Origin: Scleromitrula shiraiana
Taxonomy: Eukaryota; Ascomycota; Leotiomycetes; Helotiales; Sclerotiniaceae
DNA: 64,000 nt
Direction of reading: 5' to 3'
NCBI GenBank assembly: GCA_028455995.1
Contig: JABELC010000004.1
Location: forward strand, 3,222,501 to 3,286,500
Under the pieces are notes generated by a model. That model worked only from the letters and a program-made list of their open reading frames with translations. It did no database searches and was not told where the DNA came from. Position numbers and translations under genes: made by a program. This document shows, piece after piece, positions 34,761 to 48,025 of the stretch. How positions within the stretch are numbered: position 1 is the stretch's first letter; the number at the start of each line of letters is the position of its first letter.

Positions 34761-37700
34761 ATGTGCTATAACAGAAAGGAGGAACTGGGATAGGAAGAGT
34801 ATAGGGACAGGAAAGGGGGTTTTGGTGAAGGGGGGGACTCGGAGTTTGGGTTGTTGATGACATGACTAATTTTACATAGATAATCTGATGAACTTTTAAC
34901 ATATGAATTCTTTTTGTCCTGGGCTGTTTCTTTATGGTTCTGGCTGTGAAATTATACATCAGCTTTGCTGTTTGTTTCGTTGTACATCCAGGGATTGACA
35001 AGCTTAAGTGAGCTACCAAGATAGTTCACTACATCAAGAAATTGCTTAAACGTTATGGGTTCTGTAGATCGCATCAATGTAGATTGAGCGCCCCCGCTGC
35101 TGATACATCATGGTGCAGCTTCCTAAACTAGAGCCTAGGCATTGATGGGCCCTCAAATACATGTCCATTCTAACAAGTCAACAAGCATATTGATCCGCAG
35201 ACATAGGTGAAACTTGTCCTTTACATCTATTATTCACTTACCTCTCTTTACTGCCTCTACTACCTAGACCAGGAGTACCCACTACATAAAGATATCTCGT
35301 CTCATTCACATCGAGTGTAAACGAACAATATGATGTCGAATCTTGGAAAGCTTAATGAGATACTGTATTTTTGGTAGATGATAGGAAGGACGAGAAATCT
35401 TTGGATATATTATGGTGATTTTGGGGAGAGGATTGAGTGAATTTCTTGTAGCCATCGCCAATTTTCTTTTTCCTTCACGCTGCTATTTGAATTTATTATT
35501 TTTTGTTGCCAATTTAAACGATTTCCCTGCTCGCAGTCACGAACCAGATGTGTGAAAAGTGCAGGCAGATTTCTGTTGGACCTGGGCATGTGATACTTGC
35601 CAACCACATGTGACAGGATGAGATCGCAGACATTTTGTGTTCCTTCTGCGGAATCAGAAGTTGTTGTATATGGAGGGGCTCTATCTACTTCTACTTTATA
35701 GAACACATGGTATTGGAACTAGAGATAGGTATCCATCGAAGATTCATCCATTCTACTCTGCTCCACCGCCCATGGTTTTGTTCTATCGTATTTTCTTCAC
35801 CCCTCGAAGTTCCAAATGATGGATATAAAAGGGACATGACAGGTCGTTCTATCTACGTAGCGTGCGATGATGATTGGCTGCCAATAGATGCTACATGACG
35901 CTCTGGTAGGAACGAGGTGACCTAAAAGAGTGGAAATCTTCTCTTCGAAAGGGAGAGAAGTCAGAATTTGGGTTGAAATCGTTGGGATGAGAAGTTGTGA
36001 GATTCTATCGTCGCTTTTTCCTCATACTACCATGGGTTAGGGCGTCACTAAACCATTATCGTCGTTGACATCTTCCATGGATTCACCAACACCCGTGTGT
36101 GTTATCGAGCAATAGAAACAATCATTTATTTCCGTGCTAAATCAACGTTCAAACACCTTATCAACTATATCCGTAGACCATTAACTCAAAATGCAATATG
36201 TCATTTCTAGCTTCCTCCAACAACATGTACGCCTGGTATGACTGACTAAGATTATTTGCTAAATCCAAAATTTCATGTAGAGAGAGATGGTTTTTATGCA
36301 TAAAGTATCGATCGAGCTTCCGCTTGCTGTGTTGTGATTGGCCAGTATGGCATTAAAGATCTACTTCTATCTTTTGAAAGGCCGTTCAGATACTTATTCA
36401 CGGACTATCTCCTCTCAATCCGGTTGGCTAAAAACTGGTGGCTGATTGGAACTATCCAGACATCTCCGGGTGATAACTTCAGTGGTTCTCAAGATATGGA
36501 TCTGTGGGGTAAAACGCGGTGCTGGTATAAAAAGTATGAATTTGGTAAGATGATGATGTGGTGGCGGTTTGTGCAATGCTTTTTGTACCAAAATGTATAC
36601 GGTTGGTGGGAGTAGGATGTTTCGTACGCTGCAGCAGTTTTCCTTGGGCAATGCAAAGGGAAGAAAGTGTCGAGGTGTATAATGCGAGGATCAAGGTGAT
36701 TATTGTTATTTGGGTTCTCGAACAGCTGTTATCTCCTAAGTTGATTTGTTGTCATTGATTTTCTCGAAGTTGGGATGCAGTGCATTTCTTGTTATTACTG
36801 CCATTGGTTGTTTTCACTACTACCGTGGCTTAGATAGATTCAAGGAATGGAACTGTGTGTAAAGTCCTCGTTAATTCATATCCTGTCTGTCCCCAATGTT
36901 TCATCGGCACCTAGTTGCCTGAAGTCAAGTTAACAGGACACCGCATTCAATCTTTGGCACCATGGCCAATTGAAAAATACTAGTGCTCTGCTATCCTGAC
37001 CATTAAAGTGTCTTCAGAAATGAATCGAATTTATATACATCTAGTACGAGTTCGAGATGCTTAGCTCCTTCTTCAAGTGAAGCCAACAAGGTGGAAACAG
37101 CAAGACATGATGGTAAATATAGAGGGATTTATCTTATCATGAATCAGTTCCACACTACGGAGCCATAGTGTTTCTATCCATTGGTTCAAAAACTATGGAG
37201 ATCAACTAAACAGTGAATACTCAGGTAGAGCATCGGAAGTACATGCCATTGCAATGCAGGGTTAAGTTGAACTATGATTTTAATGCTAATTGCATCGCTA
37301 AATTGACGCATGAGTATATAAAAGAAAACGGGTGAATAAAGAAGAACTAGAACCGTGAGGCGCCATCAAAATATGCACATTCAAGAGTTTCCTCTGGTAT
37401 CAGCACTATTGTCGCATCTTATATCTTACTTTAGAGTCCGGAAAAAGGGTATGACAGTCACCTACAATTTTGATACCAAATTTGAGCTGCTACTGTCGTT
37501 TATGTATGTGATATTGTCGGGTTTCATCGGACCCTGATTATGTCCAGTTCAATTGTTGTCAATTCTTGCGGCCATTTATCCTCAACTAAGTGTTGATTAG
37601 TGGGGGGAGTTGAAATCAGAGTATGATGAGACCTATCAATATGGGAAAAAGAATATTTATCATACGTGCAAAAGAAACTTCCAGTGTAGGTTTTTAATGC

Positions 37701-38211
37701 GAGAGTATTTTATATCTGAGGATCTTAACTGGTTCAAAGTTCGTTTCTAATCTCACTAGCTTCTTGACATTAGGGAAGTTTACTTTGTGACATTATTTCA
37801 TCAGTGCAAGATATATTTCTTACCATGTCACGTATGTTTCACCAAAGGCTTGATATCAATACAATGTGAATTCTCAGGAATCTTGATCTGTTTTGCTATT
37901 TACCAGCTAACTGGTGTGTTGGAACTAAAAGCATCAAGATCCGCTCATAAGCAAAATTCCTCTGGTATCTTGATATCCTAAAAATTCCCTAATTTCATAT
38001 GCATTCTCAAACGCGCTCATTTCCTGTATTTAGACTCAGCTTCTTGCTGTACCAATCCATAGATATTAAAAGTGACCCAAATAACGTCGCTCTCGAAACT
38101 CCAAATTTTTGACCGGACGTGAGGTGCCTATTCTCAGAAAATACGTTCAGGTGGGGTGTTTAGAGCCTTGAATGGAGCCTTGGATACAGCATCCTCCCTA
38201 ATAGAACTAGG
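34761..38211. other. Long gene-poor intergenic region
   Basis: About 3.4 kb in which no ORF over 100 codons resembles a protein on either strand. No tandem repeat or transposon end was recognised. It forms the left flank of the BTB gene district. Confidence 0.5.
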
Positions 38212-38700
38212 CTAATCCTTCTTATGCTCGTGAAACATGCAGTTGATTGGATCTTTTCTGAGACTCAGATGAGACTCGGGTGAATCTGTTCTTAACGCGT
38301 CGAGAACGTCGCGTCTCATTTCGTCTGACTTCATCAGCATAATATCCAATTCTTCTGTTGGCTACTCCTCCAAGAAGTGATCATTCTGCTCATCCCCCCG
38401 CAATATGATGTAGCATATACAGCGGCATGAAAACCGACGGAAACCGCATCCATCTCGTGTAAGATCATAGATCTGTGAGAGATATTCCCAACTTGGCAAA
38501 TGGAGCTTCAAATTTACTTTGCCAATATAATCGTCTAATATGCTGTCCATCAACGGGGAAAGGCATAGTTTATCAGCAAAGCAGTAGAACTTGATCGTGT
38601 TAAGGAATCCAACAAGATGTATATCGGCATCTAACTCAGGAATTTTGTTAGAATATATCCACTTAGTTGAATAAATGTGGGTTTCGCAGGCTCGCTTGTG
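38212..38700 (-). pseudogene. BTB/POZ-domain protein remnant
   Basis: Read on the minus strand, the frame shows KWIYSNKIPELDADIHLVGF, FYCFADKLCLSPLMDSILDD and CRCICYIILRGDEQNDHFLEE. This is the second half of a BTB fold and the C-terminal part seen in the neighbouring intact BTB protein (YSLADKFCLSELMDSIMDEF there). A TAG (plus-strand 38362-38364) interrupts it. The same frame then continues PTEELDIMLMKSDEMRRDVL to the final stop at 38212, so one nonsense change, possibly TGG to TAG, truncates it. The first half of the BTB domain is not recognisable upstream. Confidence 0.65.
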
Positions 38701-39544
38701 GTGTGGTCGGTCATAGGTATATTGGGGGTAATTCCTAGCAGTGATGATTGAATTGCAGTATCATAAACACTTGGAAATCAGGAGAATTCAATAGTCTACC
38801 AGATACGACTTGTACTTTATATGAATAGCTTTACAGAAGTCCTCAGAAATAAACTAGAACATTCACACTATCCTGCATTTCAACTCATTTACTAACAGCA
38901 TTGAATTCCAATCTCGATTTGGTCATGTTGAATGCAAATCCTGATGTGTGCGTGCAAGAGAATACAAAGTAAGGTGTGATTCGTCAGGCAGTCATTAGTC
39001 ATCACTTACCTATTTCCCATCGACTTATAGACAAACAACCTACAAACGCAACTTTGGAAGAATTTCAAATCATATCTACAGCTACAACAGCCTTGGACTG
39101 CTATGAAGAATCTTCATGCTTCTTTTCTTCCTATTTGTTAATTTCAATATCTTGTCAAAAAAATTGAAAGTTTCAAGTTGCAGCTTCACAAATCTCATCT
39201 TCTAATTTGAAAGAAAATGAGATTCTATTCACCTTCGACCTTCAAAATATTATATTCTTCACCATTTTTGCCGAATTAATTTTATCAGTCTCTTCAATTC
39301 AATCTGCTTGATCATCATCTTTCACTCTTAGTTTATTCCAACATTCCTCATAATACCCTCTACATATTTTCCGGTCGGGGTATATGGATGAAATCTGATA
39401 GATTCTAAGGTAGGTTCTCAAACCCGACTACAAGTTCTTTGTGCATCAATACTGACGTCGCCTTTACTATAACATCGACTTCCTATACAAAGTAAGACGT
39501 TCTGATATCTGCGAAGATAACAGCAGCACAGACTACCAAACACT
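38701..39544. other. Intergenic region
   Basis: Divergent flanks of the BTB remnant and the intact BTB gene; AT-rich, no other feature seen. Confidence 0.5.
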
Positions 39545-40538
39545 ATGGAGACAACATCCAGCATACTGGACAAGGACGTCAAGGAATGTGTCCAGGAAGA
39601 AGTTATTGATATAGCAGGGGAGAATACAAACATTGGAGGGGGGAAAGATGGAGTCAAAGTGGTATCTTTGAAACGATCTCTGAATGAGAAGGAGGCTAGT
39701 GACAGGGTGGAGAAAAGAAGAGCAGAAGTTGTATCTATCAAACATTCTCGAGAGGAATCTCCCACATTTCTAGAGTATGTATTAAATCTTCTCAGAATTT
39801 GAACCTGCGGACTAATCAAACTCGAGGGCTTTCGGAGTAGAAATAATTGAACTGTGCGTCGGGCCAAAACAACAGGTGTTTCAAATTCATCGTGGAATTC
39901 TTTGTGACAAGATACCTTATTTCGAGAAAATGTTCAACAGTAGTTTCATCGAAGGATTAGAACTCAAGGCATCTTTCCCTGAAGATACACCACAATCATT
40001 TGATATTCTTTTGGGTTGGGTGTACTCCGGGAAACTACGAACCATCTGCTCGACCTCCAAGAGCAATAAGAATAGACAGTGGAAAGTTTTTGACGTCTAT
40101 AGTCTTGCTGATAAATTTTGTTTGTCAGAATTGATGGATAGTATCATGGATGAGTTTGTTTCATACATAAAAATCAAGAATGTTGTTTTGATGCCAAAAA
40201 CCTTTTTGGATGGTTATGAAAAGACACAAAAGGATTCGCCATTCCGAAGGTTTTTATGTCATGAGCTTCATCACACAATCATGGCGGGAAATCGATCGAA
40301 GAAGAAGTATGCGATTTTCGAGGTACAAAGGTTGAAAAATTGTTTACTCAAGAGCTCAGACCTTCACGAAGACTTTCTGCAAAGACTAATTTCGCAACCA
40401 ACGGGTGAAGCTGTACAGAATCCCAAAGATTTACCACCATGCGAGTTCTACCATCACCAAAAAGACGCACCTGGCGTTAGGAAAGAGACTACTGTCGTAG
40501 ACCCAGTTACCTTCAAAGTTCGTTTGCTTCGGCGTTAA
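39545..40538 (+). CDS. BTB/POZ-domain protein, intact
   Basis: BTB domains mediate dimerisation and often link to CUL3 ubiquitin ligases or chromatin; the target here is unknown. Exons 39545-39774 and 39827-40538 are separated by a 52-nt intron with donor GTATGT and branch-like GACTAATC; the splice restores LEAFGVEIIELCVGPKQQ. The protein has 313 residues. An acidic/basic N-terminal segment (about 75 residues) precedes the BTB fold at about 77-180: VFQIHRGILCDKIPYFEKMF, ILLGWVYSGKLRTI, DVYSLADKFCLSELMDSIMD. A helical C-terminal region of about 130 residues has no second recognised domain. It is the best-preserved copy of the family that is decayed around it. Confidence 0.82.
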
Positions 40539-42293
40539 TAGGAAGAAAGGATTTCAGAATCACAAATACCACAATTGGGTAGATCAATCTTTGAGAGGGT
40601 TATCAGCTCTATCAATTATGCAGTGTCTTTTTGTGGGAAAAACGTGTTTAATCGGAGGAGTACGCCATGCATTTGCTTAGGAAATAGGAATTGCCAGACC
40701 GAGGGCTTCATCGTTCTACCTAGTATCTTTGAACCACCCAATACAAAATAGTAGTTGACTGAAACAGTGAGGAAGTGTATTTCGTTAAGGATGCGCATGT
40801 AATGACTCTAGATAGCAACTCTTCCCCACCTCACTTATCTGGTCCTGAGTAATGGAACTTGATCGTGTTATAATTGACTATTAGTGATGCACTAGTATTT
40901 AAATGGTAATCAAAGTGTTTGCCATGATGCATAAAACGCATATACTCATGTCGTATACAGTCGTTTGAATAAGTCCCATTGAAAGTAACCATAACGGGTT
41001 AAATCGTCATCCTGCGAATCAAAAAGCTCAGTATTCTCCGGAAACAGACAGACACAAAAAAGTTGGATCGCCACAGAATTGATGTTCTAACATGTAACAA
41101 ATCCTTCTTATTGTATCGAATTAACATGCGTTCCGTTGAAAGAAAAGTTGAATACACCGTCATCTCATGTGTATTTATTGATGTCCAATATAGGACATAA
41201 CATGCCTCTAGATACTCCTCATCGATACTAGAGGAGGTTATCTTAGTACACAGATAGAACTTCACTACTACGCAAAACCTCAGAACTTCCAGCTAAACTT
41301 GTTTTTATCTTAAAATTGATATATCTGAACAAAGCTCTCACTCTAGAATGGTTTCCTCTCGTAAATCTGTTATTCTAGTCTTTAATCATGAGCAAATGCT
41401 CGAGAGGCGCTTCATGTTATTCTTTCCTTGGAGTTAATAATCCACCATTATACAATTTGCGATGTGATCCAAGTGCCATTTATCTGAAGGCTTCGAAATT
41501 GACATGCCAAATCTTTTGTATCGTATATAAATGTTCGTCATGAAACCCCATCTAAATGGCCCAGATTCAATGGTTCTACTGGTTAAAACGAAAACCGAAA
41601 GATTTCTCGACACGGAAGCAATGATCAGTATTTTCAATTCTGTCCTACGGCAAACACAACAGGAGAGGACTACTTTGACATGCATCCGCAATTGAGTCAG
41701 TCAATGAGTACGGAAGGTTTGTGCAACAGCCGTAACCTGGAGTCACTAGCCTTATTATTTACCTCCCTCGGCTTTTGATCGGCTATTAGAACTTTTAGAC
41801 ATTCTTTCTCGAAAATGACATCATATTAACCGTACCAGACTGTTAGCTTCAATTAGCGGCATAGGTACGTAGTAGATAATATAAGAGGCAAACCGTAGAA
41901 TTGGAGATGTGATCAAGCATCAATATATTGTACAGCTAAATATCATTGTCTGCCATATTAGCATGATTATTACAAGAATCCTTCTTGATAATTCACTTCA
42001 ATTCGGTCCGTCATTAATTCTTATTTGAGGGTCTGTGATTGGTTGCAGTCTAATACGGTAGTTGTGCGGATTGTCGGGTAATTTTTTTCGGCTATTTTAT
42101 CGTCCCATACTGATGATTAGCTTTGTTCATTTAAGAATCCGCACTTCTAATTCGCATCCCACAAATCTTCTTCCTTACTAGAATAACTTTCTTCTCAAGA
42201 ACCTCACGATATTCAGTTACTTGCCAGTTACTACCACTTCAAATACCACTCAATTAAATCACTCAATAATTCCATCGATTCAGTCAATTTGCA
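40539..42293. other. Intergenic region
   Basis: Gene-poor AT-rich sequence between two BTB genes. Short minus-strand frames at 40999-41265 and 41434-41691 match nothing known. The last 180 bases are C/T-rich and probably hold the promoter and leader of the next gene. Confidence 0.5.
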
Positions 42294-43950
42294 ATGGATC
42301 AATCAACCAACCAAGCCAGTGCTCCTACTGAACATAGGCGATCGCCACGAACATTAATACCGAAAACCCGGACTTGTTCTGAAATGGCTCCATTGATTTC
42401 CGCTTCTCCAAACTCTTCCCGCATCGCAACTCGATCATCATCATCTCCCCCAACGTTCGTATTTCCTCGAGCTATTTTGCCCAAACCAAAAGCCACGGCT
42501 GTCGCACCGGATGAGACAGTTGTTCTAGCAACTACGCCAGTCCAAAATTCTACTAGAATTACTAGAATTAGGATAAAGTCTGCAAAGATAAAGGCCCAGG
42601 AAGATGAGTCCACCGCCAAAATCACTGTCTCAGACGGCCGAAAATCACAGGACACGACACCAAATTCAGTAACTGACAAAAAGCTTGGAGCATCACGAGA
42701 TATAGCAGCAAAGCCAGTCATTAACAAAAATGAGGGAGAACCTTCATTCAGTTTCGAACCAATCATCACAAATGCTACATATCCCGTTACAGACTCATCT
42801 GTTCCTGTAGCAGTGAATGATTCCACCTTCGCTAGATCCACTACTACTAAGCGCATCAGAAAACAACCAGTAAAGTTGAGAGAAAAAGTATCAGCCAAGA
42901 ATCGCACTATAGCTTCATCTAGTACCACCCCAATATCGTCGGGACCGGAAAACCCAACTATATTTAAAGCTAGAGGGAAAGGAAAGGCCCTTGAGCAAAC
43001 TGCGGCTTCTTCAACTTCCAATTCTGCACTTTCAGCCTCTGCACCAAAAATGTCTTCTAAGCGTCCTCGTGATGAGGAAGAAGCTTCTGATAAGTAAGTA
43101 AATAATTTTTCAATTTGGATTATGTGTTACTAATTGTTCATTCAGTGAAATGATCTCAATCAATGTTGGCAACGATTTACAGAAAAACAAACGATTTCAC
43201 ATTTCGAGATCGGACCTCCGAATTCTTCTTGATAGTGTACCAAAACTTGCCAAATACATGAAAACATCCACCTCAACCATCCTCAACATTCCAGATATCG
43301 ATGGCAAATCTTTCGAAGTTCTCTTCCAGTATATCTCAACTGGTACTCTGCGTTCTTTGGGTTATCGTCGGGAAGGAAGAGATGCAGCAATTTCTGATTA
43401 TTCTTTCGTCGATGCCTATGTCATGGGCGAGAAATTTGATCTTACGGACTTTTGCGATGAACTTATGGACTTGATTGTACGAGCTTTCTGGTCTGCTCCT
43501 ACTTTTGATGCCAATTATCAAGAGTTTGAAGGTGAAGATTGCATTCATGCTTCTCCATATGATGTTGAGCGGACCTATGCTAGTACCAGGCCAGGCAGTC
43601 CACTTCGGAAATTCATGGTCGCTTCCCTCGAGTAAGTTATCTTAATACCTTTTTAATTTAACAACTATTAACATCACTGTAGTTACTTCTTGAGCGATTG
43701 TAATGATCAGGCCAGCAAGGAATCAGTTACAACCGCAGAACTATGGAAGATCATTGACAAAACAGATGGTCTTGGTGAGGATTACATTGATTATACTCGC
43801 GATAAGGCTACATGCAGACGTTTCTACCTCAATCCTTGTGATCCAAGAAAGTGGAACTCACACTGCGACTTGCACTCTCACATTTTTGATCAATGCTACC
43901 TCGATAAGAAGAAGATTAGAGTTATCCAACACGGGGTTGAATGGAGATGA
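42294..43950 (+). CDS. BTB/POZ-like protein with long disordered N-terminus
   Basis: Exons 42294-43093, 43146-43631 and 43683-43950 join in frame through GTAAGT...CAG and GTAAGT...TAG introns, giving 517 residues. The first 265 residues are low in complexity, rich in S, T, P, A and K (RSPRTLIPKTRTCSEMAPLI, KRIRKQPVKLREKV), with basic clusters that could be nuclear signals. The BTB-like fold covers about residues 268-375: SINVGNDLQKNKRFHISRSD, then KSFEVLFQYISTGTLRSLGY, then AYVMGEKFDLTDFCDELMDL. The C-terminal region is helical and charged, with several Cys and His (CDLHSHIFDQCYL). It is divergent from the neighbour at 39545, so this is an older paralogue or a separate subfamily. Function unknown. 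Confidence 0.78.
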
Positions 43951-45149
43951 AGTGACATGCGAATTTTTATGCGTTTACTTTTACTTGTAGCTCTCTGACA
44001 ATGAATTTGGGAGACGCTGGCAGTCATCAAAGGACTGCAAAATTCTTCCGATGGACATGACAAATCACAAACATGCCCATTTACGAGAAGTTACGAGTCA
44101 CTGACAATTCGGTGGATTCATGGATGTAAATATGAAGGAGAAATCATTCCATCAATCTCGAGAGGAAGGAACGAAGAATGATTTATGCGAAGGTGAACCG
44201 GTGCGCATTTGGTAGCGAAAACATGGGTTGGGATTTTAAAGATTTCTTTTTATGGTTTCGGCGCTGGGATAAACAGGATATCAATGAAATACCAAACATT
44301 GGAACGGGAATACATCTTCTTTGTTTCACGACTGTATTATTATAGATAGCAGAAACAGAATGCTACTTCCCTTGATATATACTTCCTAACTTCTTAAGTC
44401 ATCTAATTATGGGATACTCTTTCCATCCGCAGAAAATGTGAGATGCCGCGTCTACAAAAAGGCACTAACAATTAATTTGCGACATATAGGTGGACGGAAA
44501 CGAGTTTACGAAAAAGTTCGACAAGCCATCGCCGGGGCGTATTGAATAACTTTCCACTTGAAACAGGTTGACCTTTGTTAGATGTGTACTTGGATCATGG
44601 CAGATTCATCAATGATGGGAAGTTATGGATTTGTGATATGGGTATTCTACAGCAGGAGCTTGGTATTTCATATTCATGGACAAGTTTCATGACGGGGTCT
44701 CAGCCATTGGAGGAAGAAACTTGAGCAGTAGAATCCTCTTACAGTAATTATTTAATCTCAAGAAAACATCATACTTTCACCGCATCAGATTGATTTCTAG
44801 AGATGTCCATTTCTCTTTGTAAGAATAATAATGTTCGTGTGGAATCAAGATGATAAACTAATCATCTAGCGTTAATACGGATCAAAATAGCACAGTATAA
44901 ATCTTGAGGCAGAATAACCTTGGAAGCATCTCAGAAGACGTCAAGTCCTATATAAACATCTCTGCTATCCATAGACTTTTCACAAAAGTGTTTCATATAC
45001 CAGATTAACTGTGCTTCGGTACATTCATTTGAGCCTTTGTCAAGGTGGGATGATACATCCGAATTACGGAGACTCTGAATGTCCATTCAGTTCACATACA
45101 ATCATATACATCTACCCATCGTTGAAGATAGATGGTTTGCAGTCAAACA
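43951..45149. other. Intergenic region
   Basis: No supported gene or repeat between the BTB gene and the next BTB pseudogene. Confidence 0.5.
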
Positions 45150-45793
45150 CCGTTACTGATTCTATGTTCAAATACTAGGTCCATAAGACTTTGTTACGCA
45201 ATAATGTTGCTTTCTTTGACAAAATGTTCAATGGAAATTTCGAAGAAGCTACGAAGAACTCGGCAACATTCCCTGAAGATAAAGCCGACCCTTTTGGTCT
45301 TTTACTGGACTGGGTTTCGTAGTGTAGAATTAAACCAGAAACTGGATATGGAACTTCTATAAGACATTTCAGATTCTGGTGTCTTGCAGATAAATTCTGT
45401 ATACGAGACCTTCAAGACCAGATAATGGATGCATGGCGTACATATCATGGAGACAACGAAATTCACATCAATCTCAGTGTTATTAAATGTATCTACGAGA
45501 ATACTGTCGATGGCTCAGCTGCCAGGAGATATGCAGCTTACACAATTGGATATCGGAGGAGCACATTCATTAAAATCTCTGTATTAGATGCTGTCACTCT
45601 CTGAATGGCCGACAACAAGGAGATTCTGAAGGACTATCTGGAGCTTAATACTGGAATTCATGAGAAAAATCTCAAAACTAGTCCAGTACACCTTGATGAT
45701 TGCATTCTTCATCGGCATGGTGGCAATCTAAATGGACTCCTGTGTCCTTCAAACCCAAGCACGGGGAAGGACCAGGTCATTTTGCAGGGCTGA
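45150..45793 (+). pseudogene. BTB/POZ-domain pseudogene, three in-frame stops
   Basis: One frame reads through the region as a BTB protein close to the intact copy at 39545: VHKTLLRNNVAFFDKMFNGN, FPEDKADPFGLLLDWV, FWCLADKFCIRDLQDQIMDA. It then has a C-terminal part ending at the TGA before 45794. In-frame stops are TAG 45176-45178 (CAG likely originally), TAG 45320-45322 and TGA 45602-45604 (CGA likely originally). There are no frameshifts, so decay is by point mutation. No upstream exon could be identified. Confidence 0.72.
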
Positions 45794-46583
45794 GATCTTG
45801 TGGCTTGTTGAAGTAGATTGAGAATTATGCATATTCTCTGAGTAGCATTTGAGCTAAGTTTTGGTCAATGGATCTTATGGATATCAGTTGTTTCTACTTC
45901 CAATTGATGACGTACGGCTTTAGATTAATTTTTATGAATGCAATCAATAAATTATTAAACTAATAAGCATTGATCAACTGTTATACATTCAGTGTTTAGT
46001 AGTTTTAGTATACAGAAAACCCCTGCGATACAACTCAGATCCTCGTTATGCTAAGTGCTAGAAAAGATATATACGGACGTGAGTTACGGTATATTGATTC
46101 GTAGTCCTCTGTATTGACAGTAAATATCAGATCTGAAAGCCCGGCAGGTAATGCCCTAGGTAGTCTAGAGTATATGTGATTCGGTGAAGGCCTCTCCAAC
46201 TTCTGATCAACCTTATAGCATGCTATGTAATAAAATTATCATGACTTCCATGAACGATTCTTTCAAATCTCGAAATTGAATTTCCAACATTACGGCAAAT
46301 AAGAGAACTATAACATTATCCCATCGACCACCCTCAGCATATATATATATATTCGCTTCACATCCTGTACTGATCTGCCTTAGACAACGGTGGATAAATG
46401 GTTTCTTTCATGACTTGGATAGTTCTCAGAACTATATTTGGTAACTGCAACTCAGAAGTTGGATTCAAAACAACACCACGCCTGACCATTTCTATACAGC
46501 TCCTCACCAGATAATCGCACCAAGCCCGAAGAAAAGCAAGACACACACTCCACCCTCATTTCCAACATAAATCATAACAGAAC
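45794..46583. other. Intergenic region
   Basis: AT-rich spacer between two BTB pseudogenes with a short TA microsatellite near 46338-46351. Nothing else seen. Confidence 0.5.
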
Positions 46584-47365
46584 ATGTCTAATAATCGACA
46601 TCAGTGGACTTTACTACGGTTTCTGCGGAGAGCCATGATAAAGGCTGATAAGGGTATTGAACTTGGACCTCGGTCTCCGGAGTAAGTATTGAATCTTTTT
46701 ATATTTGATATTTGATGCTAATTTTGTAATCAAAAGAGCATGAGGAACAGAGATGGTCGATCTCATCGTAGGTCCCAAAGAGACCCTATTTCAATCGAAA
46801 GGCTCTTTGCGACAAGATCCCACACTTTGAAGAAATGTTTACTAATGAGTGATCGGAATCAATCGGAATGGAGGTAACATTACTCAAAGATCGAGAAGAG
46901 GCAGTTGAATTGCTTATTGAGTGGGTATACAGTGGCTCTGTCCGATCTTTGACTATGGAAGTTGACCCCACATTTTCCACAGCGAAGGGAAGGTGGGCAT
47001 TTATTCCATTCTATACTCTTGCTGAGAAACTTTGCTTACCACAGCTGAAGGATGAGATTATGCACAAAATCAAAGCTGCTCATTTGAGTAGCAGTGCGCT
47101 CAATTCCCCTAAGAAAGGTGTTGAGATATATGAAAAGTTGTCAAATGGTTATGGGTTGCGTCTATATGCTCTTCATTCTTTTGTCCACATGTTGGCTTTA
47201 ACCAACAAAGGCTGGGAATCTTCTGTGATCACAGAAACTATCAGTGGATCTGAAGCTCATAAGGTTGATCTACTTAACGATTTCATATATTCGGTGAACC
47301 TCAATATTCTTTTGGGTGGAAGTCATGCCTGCGCAGAGTGTGACAGACCTATTGAACTAAATTAG
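46584..47365 (+). pseudogene. BTB/POZ-domain pseudogene
   Basis: Starts at ATG 46584 (MSNNRHQWTLLRFLRRAMIK). A GTAAGT intron donor follows exon 1 at 46682. The BTB domain then reads MVDLIVGPKETLFQ in one frame and KALCDKIPHFEEMFTNE in another, so there is a one-base frameshift near 46795. A TGA at 46850-46852 follows (TGG or CGA likely originally). The rest is open to 47365: AVELLIEWVYSGSVRSLTME, FYTLAEKLCLPQLKDEIMHK, and a helical tail ending AECDRPIELN. Use of ATG 46868 would give a 165-residue product lacking the first part of the fold. Confidence 0.7.
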
Positions 47366-48025
47366 GGACAATAAATGATTTAGAGTGCAATAGAATTTGC
47401 TACAAATTTATATTGTCAAGCTTGGTTGGTAATTTAAATTGATGAGAATGATTTTGATTATGGTTGCGAGAAAGTGTCTCCAGACATGAAGATTCAAAGT
47501 AAAAGAAGATGAAGAACTTCGAACTTTTATGCAAGTATCTTAATGCTCAGATTACCTAGGTAGTATGGGATATCTAGTATGAATTCAAGCCTACGATGGA
47601 TGCGACTCGAAGTTGTATACAAACGTTGCAAACATTCCATTCATTAAAAGTCAATAATTCTATACCGGATAGAATTTTCACTGTCAAACATAAATTGAAA
47701 TTCGTGATACTGGAATTATTCTCTGCATCTATTATAACACATCCCATACATGAGAATAAAACATTCAAAACCATGTAAGATTTGCTGATCATCTTTGACC
47801 GTACTGGATCATGGAATGACAGGGTTGAGTTATCAAAGTTTCATTACATTGGCGAACAACTACTACATGAAAGCATCATCAAAAATATAGATAACTAGTA
47901 GTCGAAAGTTTGTCGAGAAAGCAAGGGCTTATTTTCGAGTTACAGATATTTATAGAAACCATGTACTCGAGCAAAACAGGTACTATTATCAACTTCAAGT
48001 GTCGAATCATTTTTCAAGTTCCGCC
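47366..48025. other. Intergenic region
   Basis: Convergent 3' flanks; no feature seen. Confidence 0.5.

Noticed and set aside
42299..43021. 240-codon frame antisense to the first exon of the BTB gene
   Set aside because: It mirrors a low-complexity S/T/P-rich coding exon; antisense openness follows from that composition, and the protein-like signal is on the plus strand with correct splicing.
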